A stretch of DNA of 14,721 nucleotides from the NCBI GenBank assembly GCA_021774355.1, contig JAJFJE010000385.1, forward strand, positions 1 through 14,721. Reading direction: 5' to 3'. The notes beneath the pieces were generated by a model. It did not search any database, had not been told where the DNA came from, and saw only the letters and a program-made list of their open reading frames with translations. Both the position numbers and the translations under genes were made by a program. Shown here one piece after another: positions 1-7,078 of this stretch (positions within the stretch are counted from its first letter, which is position 1; every line of letters begins with the position of its first letter). The DNA comes from Alphaproteobacteria bacterium. GTDB lineage: Bacteria; Pseudomonadota; Alphaproteobacteria; Zavarziniales; Zavarziniaceae.

Positions 1-1
1 G

Positions 2-715
2 ACGATCAAGCGCAGCCATCTGGAACTGGGCGGCAAGGCCCCGGTGATCGTTCTCGACGACGCCGACCTGGCGGCGGTGGTCGAGGGGGTCAAGGTTTTC
101 GGCTACTACAATGCGGGCCAGGACTGTACCGCCGCGTGCCGCCTCTATGCCGGCCCCAAGATCCACGACCGGCTGGTCGCCGATCTCGCCGATGCCGTCG
201 CCGCCATCCGCTACGACAAGGCGAACGACGCCGAGAACGAGATGGGCCCCCTGATCAGCCGGGTGCAGCGGGATCGGGTGAAGGGCTTTGTCGAACGGGC
301 GGCGGCGCTGGACCACGTGACCGTCGCCACCGGCGGCGGCCCGGCCGCCGGCAACGGCTTCTATTTCCAGCCCACCGTGCTGGCCGGAATCCGGCAGGGC
401 GACGAAGCCGTGCAGCGGGAGATCTTCGGGCCGGTGGTGACGGTCACCCGCTTCGATGACACCGACGAGGCGGTGCGCTGGGCCAATGATTCCGACTACG
501 GCCTCGCCTCGTCGGTCTGGACGCAGGACGTGGGACGGGCCATGACCATCGCCAGCCGGCTGCGCTATGGCTGCACCTGGATCAATTGCCATTTTGCCCT
601 GACCAGCGAGATGCCCCATGGCGGGTTGAAACAGTCCGGCTATGGCAAGGATCTGTCGCTATACGCCTTGGAAGATTACACCGTTGCCCGCCATGTCATG
701 ATTCGCCATGCCTGA
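2..715 (+). CDS. patD: Gamma-aminobutyraldehyde dehydrogenase (PatD-like), 5'-truncated
   Basis: This is the C-terminal half (237 residues) of an NAD-dependent aldehyde dehydrogenase; the window edge removes the start, and the family is about 475 residues long. Seen: the general-base glutamate in the motif LELGGK (codon 23-25), the catalytic cysteine in NAGQDCTAACR (codon 125-127), the cofactor motif REIFGPVV, and a C-terminal stretch with EMPHGGLKQSGYGKD and LEDYTVARHVM. From memory, these cysteine-region and C-terminal motifs match E. coli PatD (aminobutyraldehyde dehydrogenase of putrescine breakdown) much better than generic betaine-aldehyde dehydrogenases. The inferred role is oxidation of 4-aminobutanal to 4-aminobutyrate in the cytoplasm. 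The frame is open from base 2, so the gene continues upstream. Nothing links it to the aromatic genes further along. A related omega-aminoaldehyde or betaine-aldehyde substrate is possible. Confidence 0.82.
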   Translation, partial: TIKRSHLELGGKAPVIVLDDADLAAVVEGVKVFGYYNAGQDCTAACRLYAGPKIHDRLVADLADAVAAIRYDKANDAENEMGPLISRVQRDRVKGFVERAAALDHVTVATGGGPAAGNGFYFQPTVLAGIRQGDEAVQREIFGPVVTVTRFDDTDEAVRWANDSDYGLASSVWTQDVGRAMTIASRLRYGCTWINCHFALTSEMPHGGLKQSGYGKDLSLYALEDYTVARHVMIRHA

Positions 716-762
716 TTGGGGGTAATCGGCGGTTGACCCCGGGTCCCCGGCTCTGGCCCAAT

Positions 763-781
763 CCGAATCACGGGGATTCGG
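763..781 (+). terminator. Perfect 7-bp hairpin between aldehyde dehydrogenase and SleB-type gene
   Basis: CCGAATC (763-769) and GATTCGG (775-781) form a perfect 7-bp stem with a 5-base loop. No T-run follows. It lies 48 bases after the dehydrogenase stop and ends 6 bases before the next start codon, partly overlapping the G-rich ribosome-binding stretch at 778-785. It may be a weak terminator for the upstream gene, or an RNA structure affecting translation of the downstream lipoprotein. The sequence alone does not decide between these. Confidence 0.35.
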
Positions 782-787
782 GGGACA

Positions 788-1507
788 ATGGATATCGGGG
801 GACCGACCACGCGCCGCACGGGCATTGTGACAGGGCTGTGCCTGATGGCCCTGGTCATGGTCGGCTGCGCCCAGCAGCCGCAGCGTCATGGCGGGATGCG
901 TCAGGACGGCATGCCCCGTGCGACCGCCCTGGTCTCGGCGCCGCCGGCGGCCGTCGGCGCCCCGGCCTATCCGGGAGTCAGCTTCGGCTGGTCGCCCGCG
1001 CGCCCGTCGGGGGCCGGCAAGATCGGCCCGCCGCCGCTATTGCCGCCCGATACCGGCGCGGCTGCGCCCGGGACTGGGGTGCCCGGGACAGCCTCGCCCA
1101 GACGGCCGGTGGCGATCGTCTCGGACGAAGACCGGCGTTGCTTCGCGGCCAATCTCTATTACGAAGCCGGGGGCGAGGGCGAGCAGGGCCTGATCGCCGT
1201 CGGTCATGTGGTGCTGAACCGGCTGGCCCAACGGCCGGCCGGCACCACACTGTGCGCCGTGATCTACGAGCGCATGCAGTTCAGCTGGACGCGCAACCTG
1301 CGGCGCTACGAGATCGTGCTGGGCAACAGCACCCGGTGGCAGCAGGCGATTGCCGTGACCGACCGTGTTCTGGCCGGCGAGACCCGGGACCCGACCGGCG
1401 GCGCCACGCATTTCTATTCCCTGATCAGCTACCGGAAGCACGGCCCCTCATGGGCCCGGAGCAGGGTCGAGACGGTTCGCATCGTCAACCACGCTTTCCT
1501 GCGCTGA
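788..1507 (+). CDS. SleB-type cell wall hydrolase, predicted lipoprotein
   Basis: This 239-residue protein has an N-terminal hydrophobic stretch (about residues 12-26) ending in a lipobox-like MVGC with the cysteine at position 27. That suggests export and lipid anchoring. Residues about 50-108 are Pro/Ala/Gly-rich linker. The C-terminal domain (about 110-239) matches Hydrolase_2/SleB: SDEDRRCFAANLYYEAGGEG carries the conserved glutamate (E126) expected to be catalytic, followed by HVVLNRL, ERMQFSW and GGATHFYS. SleB-family enzymes are peptidoglycan lytic enzymes; in alphaproteobacteria such proteins are usually wall-remodelling factors rather than spore-germination enzymes. The start is ATG 788 with GGGGGA just upstream. 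The gene is solitary, with 72 bases to the gene before it and 107 to the next start. The fold assignment is firm; the precise bond cleaved is not known. Confidence 0.85.
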   Translation: MDIGGPTTRRTGIVTGLCLMALVMVGCAQQPQRHGGMRQDGMPRATALVSAPPAAVGAPAYPGVSFGWSPARPSGAGKIGPPPLLPPDTGAAAPGTGVPGTASPRRPVAIVSDEDRRCFAANLYYEAGGEGEQGLIAVGHVVLNRLAQRPAGTTLCAVIYERMQFSWTRNLRRYEIVLGNSTRWQQAIAVTDRVLAGETRDPTGGATHFYSLISYRKHGPSWARSRVETVRIVNHAFLR

Positions 1508-1522
1508 CCGACCGGCTCCCGG

Positions 1523-1536
1523 CGGGCTGTTGCCCG
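1523..1536 (+). terminator. Possible weak terminator hairpin after SleB-type gene
   Basis: CGGGC (1523-1527), a TGTT loop, and GCCCG (1532-1536) make a short 5-bp GC hairpin 16 bases after the hydrolase stop. There is no U-tract, so this is a weak candidate only. Confidence 0.22.
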
Positions 1537-1614
1537 GTGCTGCAAAGCGGATTCCCCTTCACCTGAAACCGCCCTAGTTTGCCGCATCCTTCCCAGCGTT
1601 CCAGGGAGACTGCC

Positions 1615-3684
1615 TTGCCCGAGGTCCAGTACCACCGCGACGGCGACATCGCCGTTCTCACCATCGACAATCCGCCGGTCAATGCCATCGCCCAAGCAAT
1701 CCGGGCCGGCCTTGTCGCGGCGATCGCGCGGCTGGAAAGCGACCCGGCCGCCCGGGCCGCTGTCGTCATCGGGGCCGGCGGGACCTTCGTCGCCGGTGCC
1801 GACATCAAGGAATTCGGCAAGCCCGCCCAGCCTCCGGCCCTGCCGGATGCGCTGGATCTGGTCGAAGCCGCGACCAAGCCGATCATCTGCGCCATTGCCG
1901 GCAATGCCTTGGGCGGCGGCCTGGAAATTGCCCTTGCCTGTCACTGGCGGGTGGCGACTCCCAAGGCCCGGCTGGGCCTGCCCGAAGTCACCCTGGGGAT
2001 CCTGCCGGGCGCCGGCGGCACCCAGCGCCTGCCCCGACTGATCGGCGCCGAACAGGCCCTGGAGATGATCCTGTCGGGCAAGCCGATCAGCGGCAGCGCC
2101 GGCCATGGGCTGGGCCTGATCGACGTCCTGGCCGAGGGCGACCTGCGCGCCGCGGCCCTTGCCCTCGCCCGCCAGGTCGTGGCGGAGAACCGGCCGATCC
2201 GGCGCAGCCGGGACGGTGTCGCCGAGGCCGACCCGGCCCTGTTCCAGCAGGTGCTCGCGCGCAATGCCCGCAAGTGGCAGGGGCTGAAGGCGCCGTTCAA
2301 GATCGTCGACGCGGTACGGCTGGCGACCCAGGGCGGGTTCCGGGCCGGCCTGGCTTTTGAACGGCAGGCTTTTCTCGACTGCGTGACCAGCCCGGAGAGC
2401 CGTGCCCAGCGCCATATCTTCTTTGCCGAACGGGCCGCCCAGAAAATCCCGGGTCTGGGCGATGCCAAGGCCCGGCCGATTGGCCGCGCCGCAGTGGTCG
2501 GCGCCGGCACCATGGGCATCGGCATCGCCATGGCGCTGGCCAATGCCGGCATCCCTGTCGCCCTTCTGGAGACGAACGAGGACGCCCTGGCCCGGGGCGT
2601 CGCCCAGATGGCCGCGCAATATCGGATTTCGGTCGAGCGTGGTTCGTCGCGCGCCGACCAGGCGGCCCGGGCCCAGGCCCTGATCACCCCCGCGACGGAT
2701 GACGGGGCCCTCGCGGCCGCCGATATAGCGATCGAGGCGGTCTTCGAAGACATGGACGTCAAGCGCCAGGTCTTTACCCGGCTGGACCGGGCGATGAAGC
2801 CGGGGGCGATCCTGGCGACCAATACCTCGACCCTCGATATCGACGCCATTGCCGCGGCGACCACCAGGCCCGAGGCCGTCGTCGGGACGCATTTTTTCAG
2901 CCCGGCGCAGATCATGCGCCTGCTCGAGGCAGTGCGCGGCCGCCACAGCGCGCCCGAGACCATTGCGACGGTGATGGCCCTGGCCAAGACCCTGGGCAAG
3001 GTGGCGGTGCTGTCGGGCAATGCGGACGGCTTTATCGGCAATCGCATCCTGCAGCGCTATGGCGACGAGGCCGACATGATGCTGGAGGAGGGCGCCACCC
3101 CCTGGCAGGTCGACGAGGCGCTGATCGGGTTCGGCCTGCCCATGGGGATTTTCCGGATGCGCGACCTGGCCGGGCTGGACGTCGCCTGGCGGATCCGTCA
3201 GGGCCGGGCTGCCCGGGGCCTGCCGGTCCCGCCCCGGCAATCGGCGATCCCCGACCTGCTGTGCGAAGCCGGCCGGTTCGGTCAGAAGAGCGGTGCCGGC
3301 TTTTATCGCTATGACGGCCGCAACGCCCTGCCCGATCCCGAGGTGGTGGCACATTGCCAGGCCGCTGCCGCGGCCCGCGGGACCGCTTCCCAGGTGCCGT
3401 CCGCCGCCGACATGGTCGACCGGGTGCTCTGCGCCATGGTCAATAGCGGGGCGGAATTGCTGGCCGAGGGCGTGGCCCTGCGGGCCAGCGACATCGACGT
3501 GGTCTATGTCTATGGCTATGGCTTCCCGGTCTATCGCGGCGGGCCCATGTTCTGGGCCGAGCAACAGGGGCTGAGCGTGGTGCTGGACAAGATCCGCGGC
3601 TTTCACGCCCGCTACGGCGCCGGTTGGGCGCCGGCGCCCCTGCTGGTCGAGCGCGCCGCGTCGGGCCGCTGGGACGGCGGGTGA
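1615..3684 (+). CDS. fadJ: FadJ-like 3-hydroxyacyl-CoA dehydrogenase / enoyl-CoA hydratase fusion
   Basis: This bifunctional cytoplasmic beta-oxidation enzyme (689 residues) has an N-terminal crotonase domain (about 1-185): oxyanion-hole segment GTFVAGADIKEF, then ALGGGLEIALAC and LPEVTLGILPGAGGTQRLP with paired glutamates E104 and E124, 20 apart as in classical hydratases. An NAD-binding domain (about 290-470) follows, with VVGAGTMGIGIAMALANAG and catalytic-type histidine H426 in GTHFFSPAQ. The C-terminal dehydrogenase domain includes DGFIGNRILQRY and KSGAGFYRYDG. Length fits alphaproteobacterial FadJ/FadB-type proteins. I chose TTG 1615 because CAGGGAGA (1602-1609) sits just upstream and the conserved fold begins at once. 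An in-frame TTG at 1579 would add 12 residues but lacks a good ribosome-binding site. It could hydrate and oxidise the C6 dicarboxylyl-CoA formed after the box pathway, but it is not in that operon; ordinary fatty-acid oxidation is equally likely. Confidence 0.93.
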   Translation: MPEVQYHRDGDIAVLTIDNPPVNAIAQAIRAGLVAAIARLESDPAARAAVVIGAGGTFVAGADIKEFGKPAQPPALPDALDLVEAATKPIICAIAGNALGGGLEIALACHWRVATPKARLGLPEVTLGILPGAGGTQRLPRLIGAEQALEMILSGKPISGSAGHGLGLIDVLAEGDLRAAALALARQVVAENRPIRRSRDGVAEADPALFQQVLARNARKWQGLKAPFKIVDAVRLATQGGFRAGLAFERQAFLDCVTSPESRAQRHIFFAERAAQKIPGLGDAKARPIGRAAVVGAGTMGIGIAMALANAGIPVALLETNEDALARGVAQMAAQYRISVERGSSRADQAARAQALITPATDDGALAAADIAIEAVFEDMDVKRQVFTRLDRAMKPGAILATNTSTLDIDAIAAATTRPEAVVGTHFFSPAQIMRLLEAVRGRHSAPETIATVMALAKTLGKVAVLSGNADGFIGNRILQRYGDEADMMLEEGATPWQVDEALIGFGLPMGIFRMRDLAGLDVAWRIRQGRAARGLPVPPRQSAIPDLLCEAGRFGQKSGAGFYRYDGRNALPDPEVVAHCQAAAAARGTASQVPSAADMVDRVLCAMVNSGAELLAEGVALRASDIDVVYVYGYGFPVYRGGPMFWAEQQGLSVVLDKIRGFHARYGAGWAPAPLLVERAASGRWDGG

Positions 3685-3689
3685 CCGGC

Positions 3690-3710
3690 CCGGGCGGAAC
3701 CCCGGCCCGG
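3690..3710. terminator. GC-rich inverted repeat between convergent genes
   Basis: CCGGGC (3690-3695) and GCCCGG (3705-3710) can pair with a 9-base loop in the 33-base gap between the stop codons of the FadJ-like gene and the convergent DUF2125 gene. It may be a bidirectional terminator, but it lacks a T-run on either strand. Confidence 0.3.
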
Positions 3711-3717
3711 CGCACCG

Positions 3718-4779
3718 TCACAGGATCGGCGCAACCCGGCCGACGGCAACCGGACCGACCAGCACCCGGCCATCCTGCAGGGTAATGCCGAACGGCACCC
3801 GGCCGGCCTCGTCGCGGGTCAGGAAGCTGAGCGCCCCCAGGGCGCTGCGGATCGATTCCGCCTGGTCGGCTGCCAGCCGGCCCTGGCTGACGGCGGCGGC
3901 GAGGACCGGGTCGAGGCCGCCGACCCGTCCCGACAGCGCGCCTTGCGGGCGGAAGGCCTTGTCCAGGGCCAGGGTGCCGGTCAGGCTGAGGTCGAGGCTG
4001 CCCCAGCGCAGGTCGCCGCGCTCGATCTCGAGCGTGCCGCCGGCATCGCGCCAGGCCGCCAGGATCGCCCGCGGATCGGCGGCCGCGGTCAGCGGCCCGG
4101 TCAGGCCGAGGGTCAGGCCCAGCGAGGCGATCTGCGCCCCCATGGGGGACTCGAGCGTGCCGGGCAATGCGATGGTGTCGCCATCGACCGCAACCTGCCC
4201 GGCCAGGGGGGCGGTTGGGCTGCCGCCTTCGGCCGGCGGCAGCGCGGTGGCGCCGCCCAGGTCGCGGGCATGGATCTCGAACAGCTTGGCCGACAGCAGG
4301 CCGCCCAAGGTCGCGGCGGACAGCCGGGGATACTGGGCCGAGGCGGACAGGCGGGCGAGGCGCCCCGCTTCGAGGCCGATGCTGATGGTGGTGCTTTTGG
4401 CATCGTAGAGCGCCGTCTGGCGCCGGCTGTCCGGGTCGGTCCAGGCCAGGGTCACCGGTCCGACGACATCGGCCAGCACCAGCCTGGGGTTCCACGGCAG
4501 GCCCAGGACCTTGAGATGGGGGATGGCGACCTCGGGCGCTTCGGGGGCCTGGGGCACGGCCAGGGCCAGCTTGTCCAGGTCGACTTCGATGCGATAGGGG
4601 TAGCCCGAGACGGTGAAATCCTGGTAGCTGATTTCGGTACCGCTGGCGCGCTGTTCCGCCACCCAGGCCAGGGTCCGTTCCTTGACCTGGCCGGCCAGGT
4701 AGAACCACCACGCGGTCCAGGCCGCCAGGGCCAGCAGGAAGAGTCCGAACAGCAGGACATACCGCCGCGACACGCTCAT
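3718..4779 (-). CDS. DUF2125 domain-containing membrane-anchored protein
   Basis: This 353-residue protein has a single N-terminal hydrophobic helix (about residues 7-28, YVLLFGLFLLALAAWTAWWF) right after a short basic start. That suggests an uncleaved anchor with the bulk in the periplasm. The following segment, with SYQDFTVSGYPYRIEVDLDKL (about 50-70), is the hallmark opening of DUF2125, a family essentially confined to alphaproteobacteria. The rest is beta-rich with repeated short AsmA-like patterns (GTLALDKAF, GRVGGLDPVLAAA), ending in LQDGRVLVGPVAVGRVAPIL. Its function is unknown; related families are envelope or lipid-transfer-like proteins, but that is only a structural analogy. The start is ATG 4779, preceded on the minus strand by AGAGGA. 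It is convergent with the FadJ-like gene and divergent from chaC. Confidence 0.82.
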   Translation of the reverse strand: MSVSRRYVLLFGLFLLALAAWTAWWFYLAGQVKERTLAWVAEQRASGTEISYQDFTVSGYPYRIEVDLDKLALAVPQAPEAPEVAIPHLKVLGLPWNPRLVLADVVGPVTLAWTDPDSRRQTALYDAKSTTISIGLEAGRLARLSASAQYPRLSAATLGGLLSAKLFEIHARDLGGATALPPAEGGSPTAPLAGQVAVDGDTIALPGTLESPMGAQIASLGLTLGLTGPLTAAADPRAILAAWRDAGGTLEIERGDLRWGSLDLSLTGTLALDKAFRPQGALSGRVGGLDPVLAAAVSQGRLAADQAESIRSALGALSFLTRDEAGRVPFGITLQDGRVLVGPVAVGRVAPIL

Positions 4780-4806
4780 GTTTCATCGTCCTCTCGTCGT
4801 GTCGTC

Positions 4807-4835
4807 TGTATACGGTGCCTTGTGGGCCGCACCAA
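4807..4835 (-). promoter_or_regulatory. Candidate sigma70-like promoter for the DUF2125 gene
   Basis: Read on the minus strand, TTGGTG (4835-4830), a 17-base spacer, and TATACA (4812-4807) resemble -35 and -10 elements with ideal spacing. Transcription would start near 4800, leaving a leader of about 20 bases with the AGAGGA ribosome-binding site. The match is partial. Confidence 0.4.
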
Positions 4836-4872
4836 CGCCTTCTGCCAGGATGGCGGTCGAACAGGTGGATCG

Positions 4873-5448
4873 TTGAGCAAGCCGCAGGAGCTTCACCTCT
4901 TTGCCTACGGGTCGCTGGTCTGGCGGCCGGACTTCGCCTTTCTGGAGGCCTTTCCCGGGCTGTTGCGGGGCTGGCACCGGTCGTTCTGCCTGTACTCCAC
5001 CCATTATCGGGGGACGCCGGCCCGGCCGGGCCTGGTGCTTGCCCTCGATCGGGGCGGCTCGTGCCGGGGCCTGGTCTACCGCGTCGCCGGCGAAGCCGCA
5101 GCGGAGACGCTGGCGGCGCTGCGCGCCCGTGAACTGGTGAACGACGTCTACCGGGAGCGCGTGGTCTCCCTGGCCACGGCCAAAGGCCCGGTCCGGGCGA
5201 TCACCTACATCATCGACCGCAGCCACCCGCAATATGCCGGCAAGCTGCCCTTCGCCGCGCAGGCGGCACGGATCGCCGGGGCCGAAGGCCTGGCCGGGCG
5301 GAACCGGGACTACCTGGCAGCCACCGCCGCCGCGCTGCGCCGCCTGGGTCTCGACGATCCGGCACTCGACCGGCTCGACGCTGCCGTGTCCGCCATACCG
5401 GCGCCACCTTTGGGCGATCATATGGTGCAGGGCGAGCCCGACGACTGA
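4873..5448 (+). CDS. chaC: Glutathione-specific gamma-glutamylcyclotransferase (ChaC family)
   Basis: This 191-residue cytosolic enzyme of the ChaC family splits glutathione into 5-oxoproline and Cys-Gly. The whole family pattern is visible: the substrate-binding loop FAYGSLVW (YGSL at residues 12-15), RSFCLYSTHYRGTPARPGLV, GGSCRGLVYRV, the catalytic-type glutamate E87 in RARELVNDVY, RSHPQYAGKLPF, and the C-terminal GRNRDYLAATAAALRRLG. I chose TTG 4873 because AGGTGG (4863-4868) precedes it and the conserved domain starts immediately. An in-frame GTG at 4822 would add 17 residues with no family match. The frame is open far upstream, but that part is antisense to the DUF2125 gene. It is divergently transcribed from that gene, so the shared 93-base region should hold promoters for both. 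Confidence 0.92.
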   Translation: MSKPQELHLFAYGSLVWRPDFAFLEAFPGLLRGWHRSFCLYSTHYRGTPARPGLVLALDRGGSCRGLVYRVAGEAAAETLAALRARELVNDVYRERVVSLATAKGPVRAITYIIDRSHPQYAGKLPFAAQAARIAGAEGLAGRNRDYLAATAAALRRLGLDDPALDRLDAAVSAIPAPPLGDHMVQGEPDD

Positions 5449-5489
5449 GGGATAGAGCCGCTCTGGTGCAATGTCGGGGGGGACTCGAA

Positions 5490-5495
5490 TTGACA
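5490..5495 (+). promoter_or_regulatory. Consensus -35 hexamer upstream of small secreted protein gene
   Basis: A perfect TTGACA occurs 64 bases before the ATG of the small secreted protein. Possible -10 sequences 18-21 bases further on (CTCCAT, TCCATA, CATAGG) are poor, so this is a tentative promoter position. Confidence 0.3.
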
Positions 5496-5558
5496 GGTGG
5501 GCGATCCGGGTGTCTCCATAGGAAACGGTCGGATCCGGCCCGGACGGGAGTTACCACA

Positions 5559-5861
5559 ATGCGCGTAGCGATCCTTATTGCCCTGGGCCTCGGCTTGGTC
5601 GCCGGCCCCGCCCTGGCGTTCCAGGAACAGACCATGACGGTCAGCCCCAACACCCGGGACATGGACGGGCGGGCCGGGGAGAGCAGCAAGGTCGAGCGCT
5701 TCACCGTGCGGGACGGCATCCGCAGCTATGACGGGGTGCGGTTCAACTCCGGGCCGATCGGCACCGGCGGTCCCAGCTTCGGTTTCGAATCGATGCGCAG
5801 CCCGGTGAACAGCGCGGATCCCTATTCGGCCTATTACGCAGCGCCGGGCCAGCGCTACTGA
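5559..5861 (+). CDS. Small secreted protein of unknown family
   Basis: This 100-residue protein has a clear Sec signal peptide: MRVAILIALGLGLVAGPALA is followed by FQEQ, with an AxA-type cleavage site after residue 20. The mature part (about 80 residues) is hydrophilic and rich in Gly, Ser, Asn, Tyr and Arg (for example SYDGVRFNSGPIGTGG and the tail SAYYAAPGQRY). It has no cysteine and no motif I recognise. The start is ATG 5559 with CGGGAG (5545-5550) at good spacing; an in-frame ATG at 5466 would bury the signal peptide and has no support. Codon bias matches its neighbours, so it is probably a real native gene. It lies 110 bases after chaC and is convergent with boxA. Periplasmic location is inferred; function is unknown. 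Confidence 0.72.
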   Translation: MRVAILIALGLGLVAGPALAFQEQTMTVSPNTRDMDGRAGESSKVERFTVRDGIRSYDGVRFNSGPIGTGGPSFGFESMRSPVNSADPYSAYYAAPGQRY

Positions 5862-5877
5862 TCGCAACGATCGGGCG

Positions 5878-5896
5878 CCGGCGGCCTGGCCGCCGG
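5878..5896. terminator. 8-bp GC hairpin between convergent small secreted gene and boxA
   Basis: CCGGCGGC (5878-5885), loop CTG, and GCCGCCGG (5889-5896) form a perfect 8-bp stem in the 40-base gap between two convergent stop codons. The position suits a bidirectional terminator that also closes the box operon. There is no T-run on either side. Confidence 0.5.
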
Positions 5897-5901
5897 GGCC
5901 G

Positions 5902-7074
5902 TCAGTAGGTTTCGAGATGGAGCCGCCCGGCGGCCGCCATGGTCGCCAGCAGGCCCTGGGGGTCGAAACCCCGGGCCGCGGCGATCTCGGACAGGGCCGC
6001 CAGCACCCCTGACTCCATTCCCTTCAAGCCGCAAACATAAACATAGGTCTCCGGGTCGGCGAGCAGGCCGCCCAGTTGGTCCGCCTGCGCCCGCATCAGG
6101 TCCTGGACATAGGCCTTGGGCCTGTCCGGCGCCCGGGACAGGGCCAGATGAACATCGATGAACGCCGCGGGCAGGGTCATCAAGGGTCCGAAATAGGGCA
6201 GTTCGTCCCGGGTGCGGGCGCCGAAGAACAGCACCAGGCGGCCCTGGCGGCCATCGCCCTGGAGGCGCCGGCGCCGTTCGGTCATCGCCCGCATGGGGGC
6301 GGCCCCGGTGCCGGTGCAGATCATCACCAGATGGGCGGCGGGGTGATCGGGCATCAGGAAGCTGGCGCCGAACGGGCCGGTGACGTCGACCGTTTCGACC
6401 TTGCGCAGATCGCACAGATAGTTGGAGCACAGGCCGTGCACCGGTCGGCCGTCATGGTCGGCAGTCACCCGCTTCACCGTCAGGGCCAGATTGTTGTAGC
6501 GCGGCCGCTCGCCATCCCGGGGCGAGGCGATGGAATATTGCCGGGCATGATGGGGCCGGCCGAAACTGTCGTCGCCCGGCGGCAGGATGCCGATCGACTG
6601 GCCTTCCAGGACCGGAAAGGGCGTCGCCCCGAAGTCGAGCACGATGTGGCGGGTGTCGCTGGCCGCCGCCGCACCGGTGACCCGGTAGTTCCCGACCACG
6701 GTCGCCCGGGCCGGGCGGCGGTGGTCGAACAGGTTGAGCGCCGGCTGTCCGGCCGACCACGGCCTGGGTGCCATGGCCGGTGGCGCGCTGGGGCCGGTCC
6801 CCGCGGCGAGCGCGGGATCCTGCACGGGCAGGGTGTCCCACAGCAATTGTTCGGCAACCCCATAGGCGGCATGGCGCAGGACCTGGCGCCAATTGTCGAT
6901 CGAGCCGGTGGGGCAGGGCGGCAGGCAGGCGCCGCAGGCATTGCACAGGCCGGCGTCGACGACATAGTTGCGGCTGTCATGGCTGATGGCGCCGACCGGG
7001 CAAGTCTCCTCGCAGGTGTTGCAGCGGATGCAGATTTCCGGGTCGATCAGGTGCTGGTTCAGTGTCGTGTTCAT
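5902..7074 (-). CDS. boxA: Benzoyl-CoA 2,3-epoxidase reductase subunit BoxA
   Basis: BoxA (390 residues) passes electrons from NADPH to the oxygenase BoxB, which epoxidises benzoyl-CoA. The N-terminus has two 4Fe-4S ferredoxin motifs: C15-x2-C18-x2-C21-x3-C25 (CIRCNTCEETCP) and C44-x2-C47-x2-C50-x3-C54 (CNACGACLPPCP). The opening LIDPEICIRCNTCEETCPVG is as I remember BoxA from Azoarcus. A ferredoxin-NADP reductase module follows, with FAD-binding RQYSIASPRDG, the nucleotide-binding ICTGTGAAPMRAM, and the C-terminal YVYVCGLKGMESGV ending in a terminal tyrosine. The start is ATG 7074, 4 bases after the boxB stop, so translation is probably coupled. The open frame upstream of this ATG overlaps boxB and is not used. 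It is the last gene of the boxC-boxB-boxA operon. Confidence 0.95.
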   Translation of the reverse strand: MNTTLNQHLIDPEICIRCNTCEETCPVGAISHDSRNYVVDAGLCNACGACLPPCPTGSIDNWRQVLRHAAYGVAEQLLWDTLPVQDPALAAGTGPSAPPAMAPRPWSAGQPALNLFDHRRPARATVVGNYRVTGAAAASDTRHIVLDFGATPFPVLEGQSIGILPPGDDSFGRPHHARQYSIASPRDGERPRYNNLALTVKRVTADHDGRPVHGLCSNYLCDLRKVETVDVTGPFGASFLMPDHPAAHLVMICTGTGAAPMRAMTERRRRLQGDGRQGRLVLFFGARTRDELPYFGPLMTLPAAFIDVHLALSRAPDRPKAYVQDLMRAQADQLGGLLADPETYVYVCGLKGMESGVLAALSEIAAARGFDPQGLLATMAAAGRLHLETY

Positions 7075-7078
7075 TGCC

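Noticed and set aside
2..715. The aldehyde dehydrogenase as part of the PAH pathway (PhnF/NahF-like) or as BoxD
   Set aside because: Its cysteine region and C-terminal motifs are of PatD type. It is almost 10 kb from the PAH operon and on the opposite strand from, and outside, the box operon.
1429..3606. A 725-codon open frame on the minus strand
   Set aside because: It is antisense to the FadJ-like gene, whose catalytic motifs are intact. Its translation is low-complexity, rich in Gly/Arg/Gln/His and without a recognisable domain; it is a by-product of GC-biased third codon positions.
3943..4872. A long N-terminal extension of the ChaC protein
   Set aside because: The frame is open but antisense to the DUF2125 gene and has no family similarity. 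The ChaC domain begins at the TTG start with its own ribosome-binding site.
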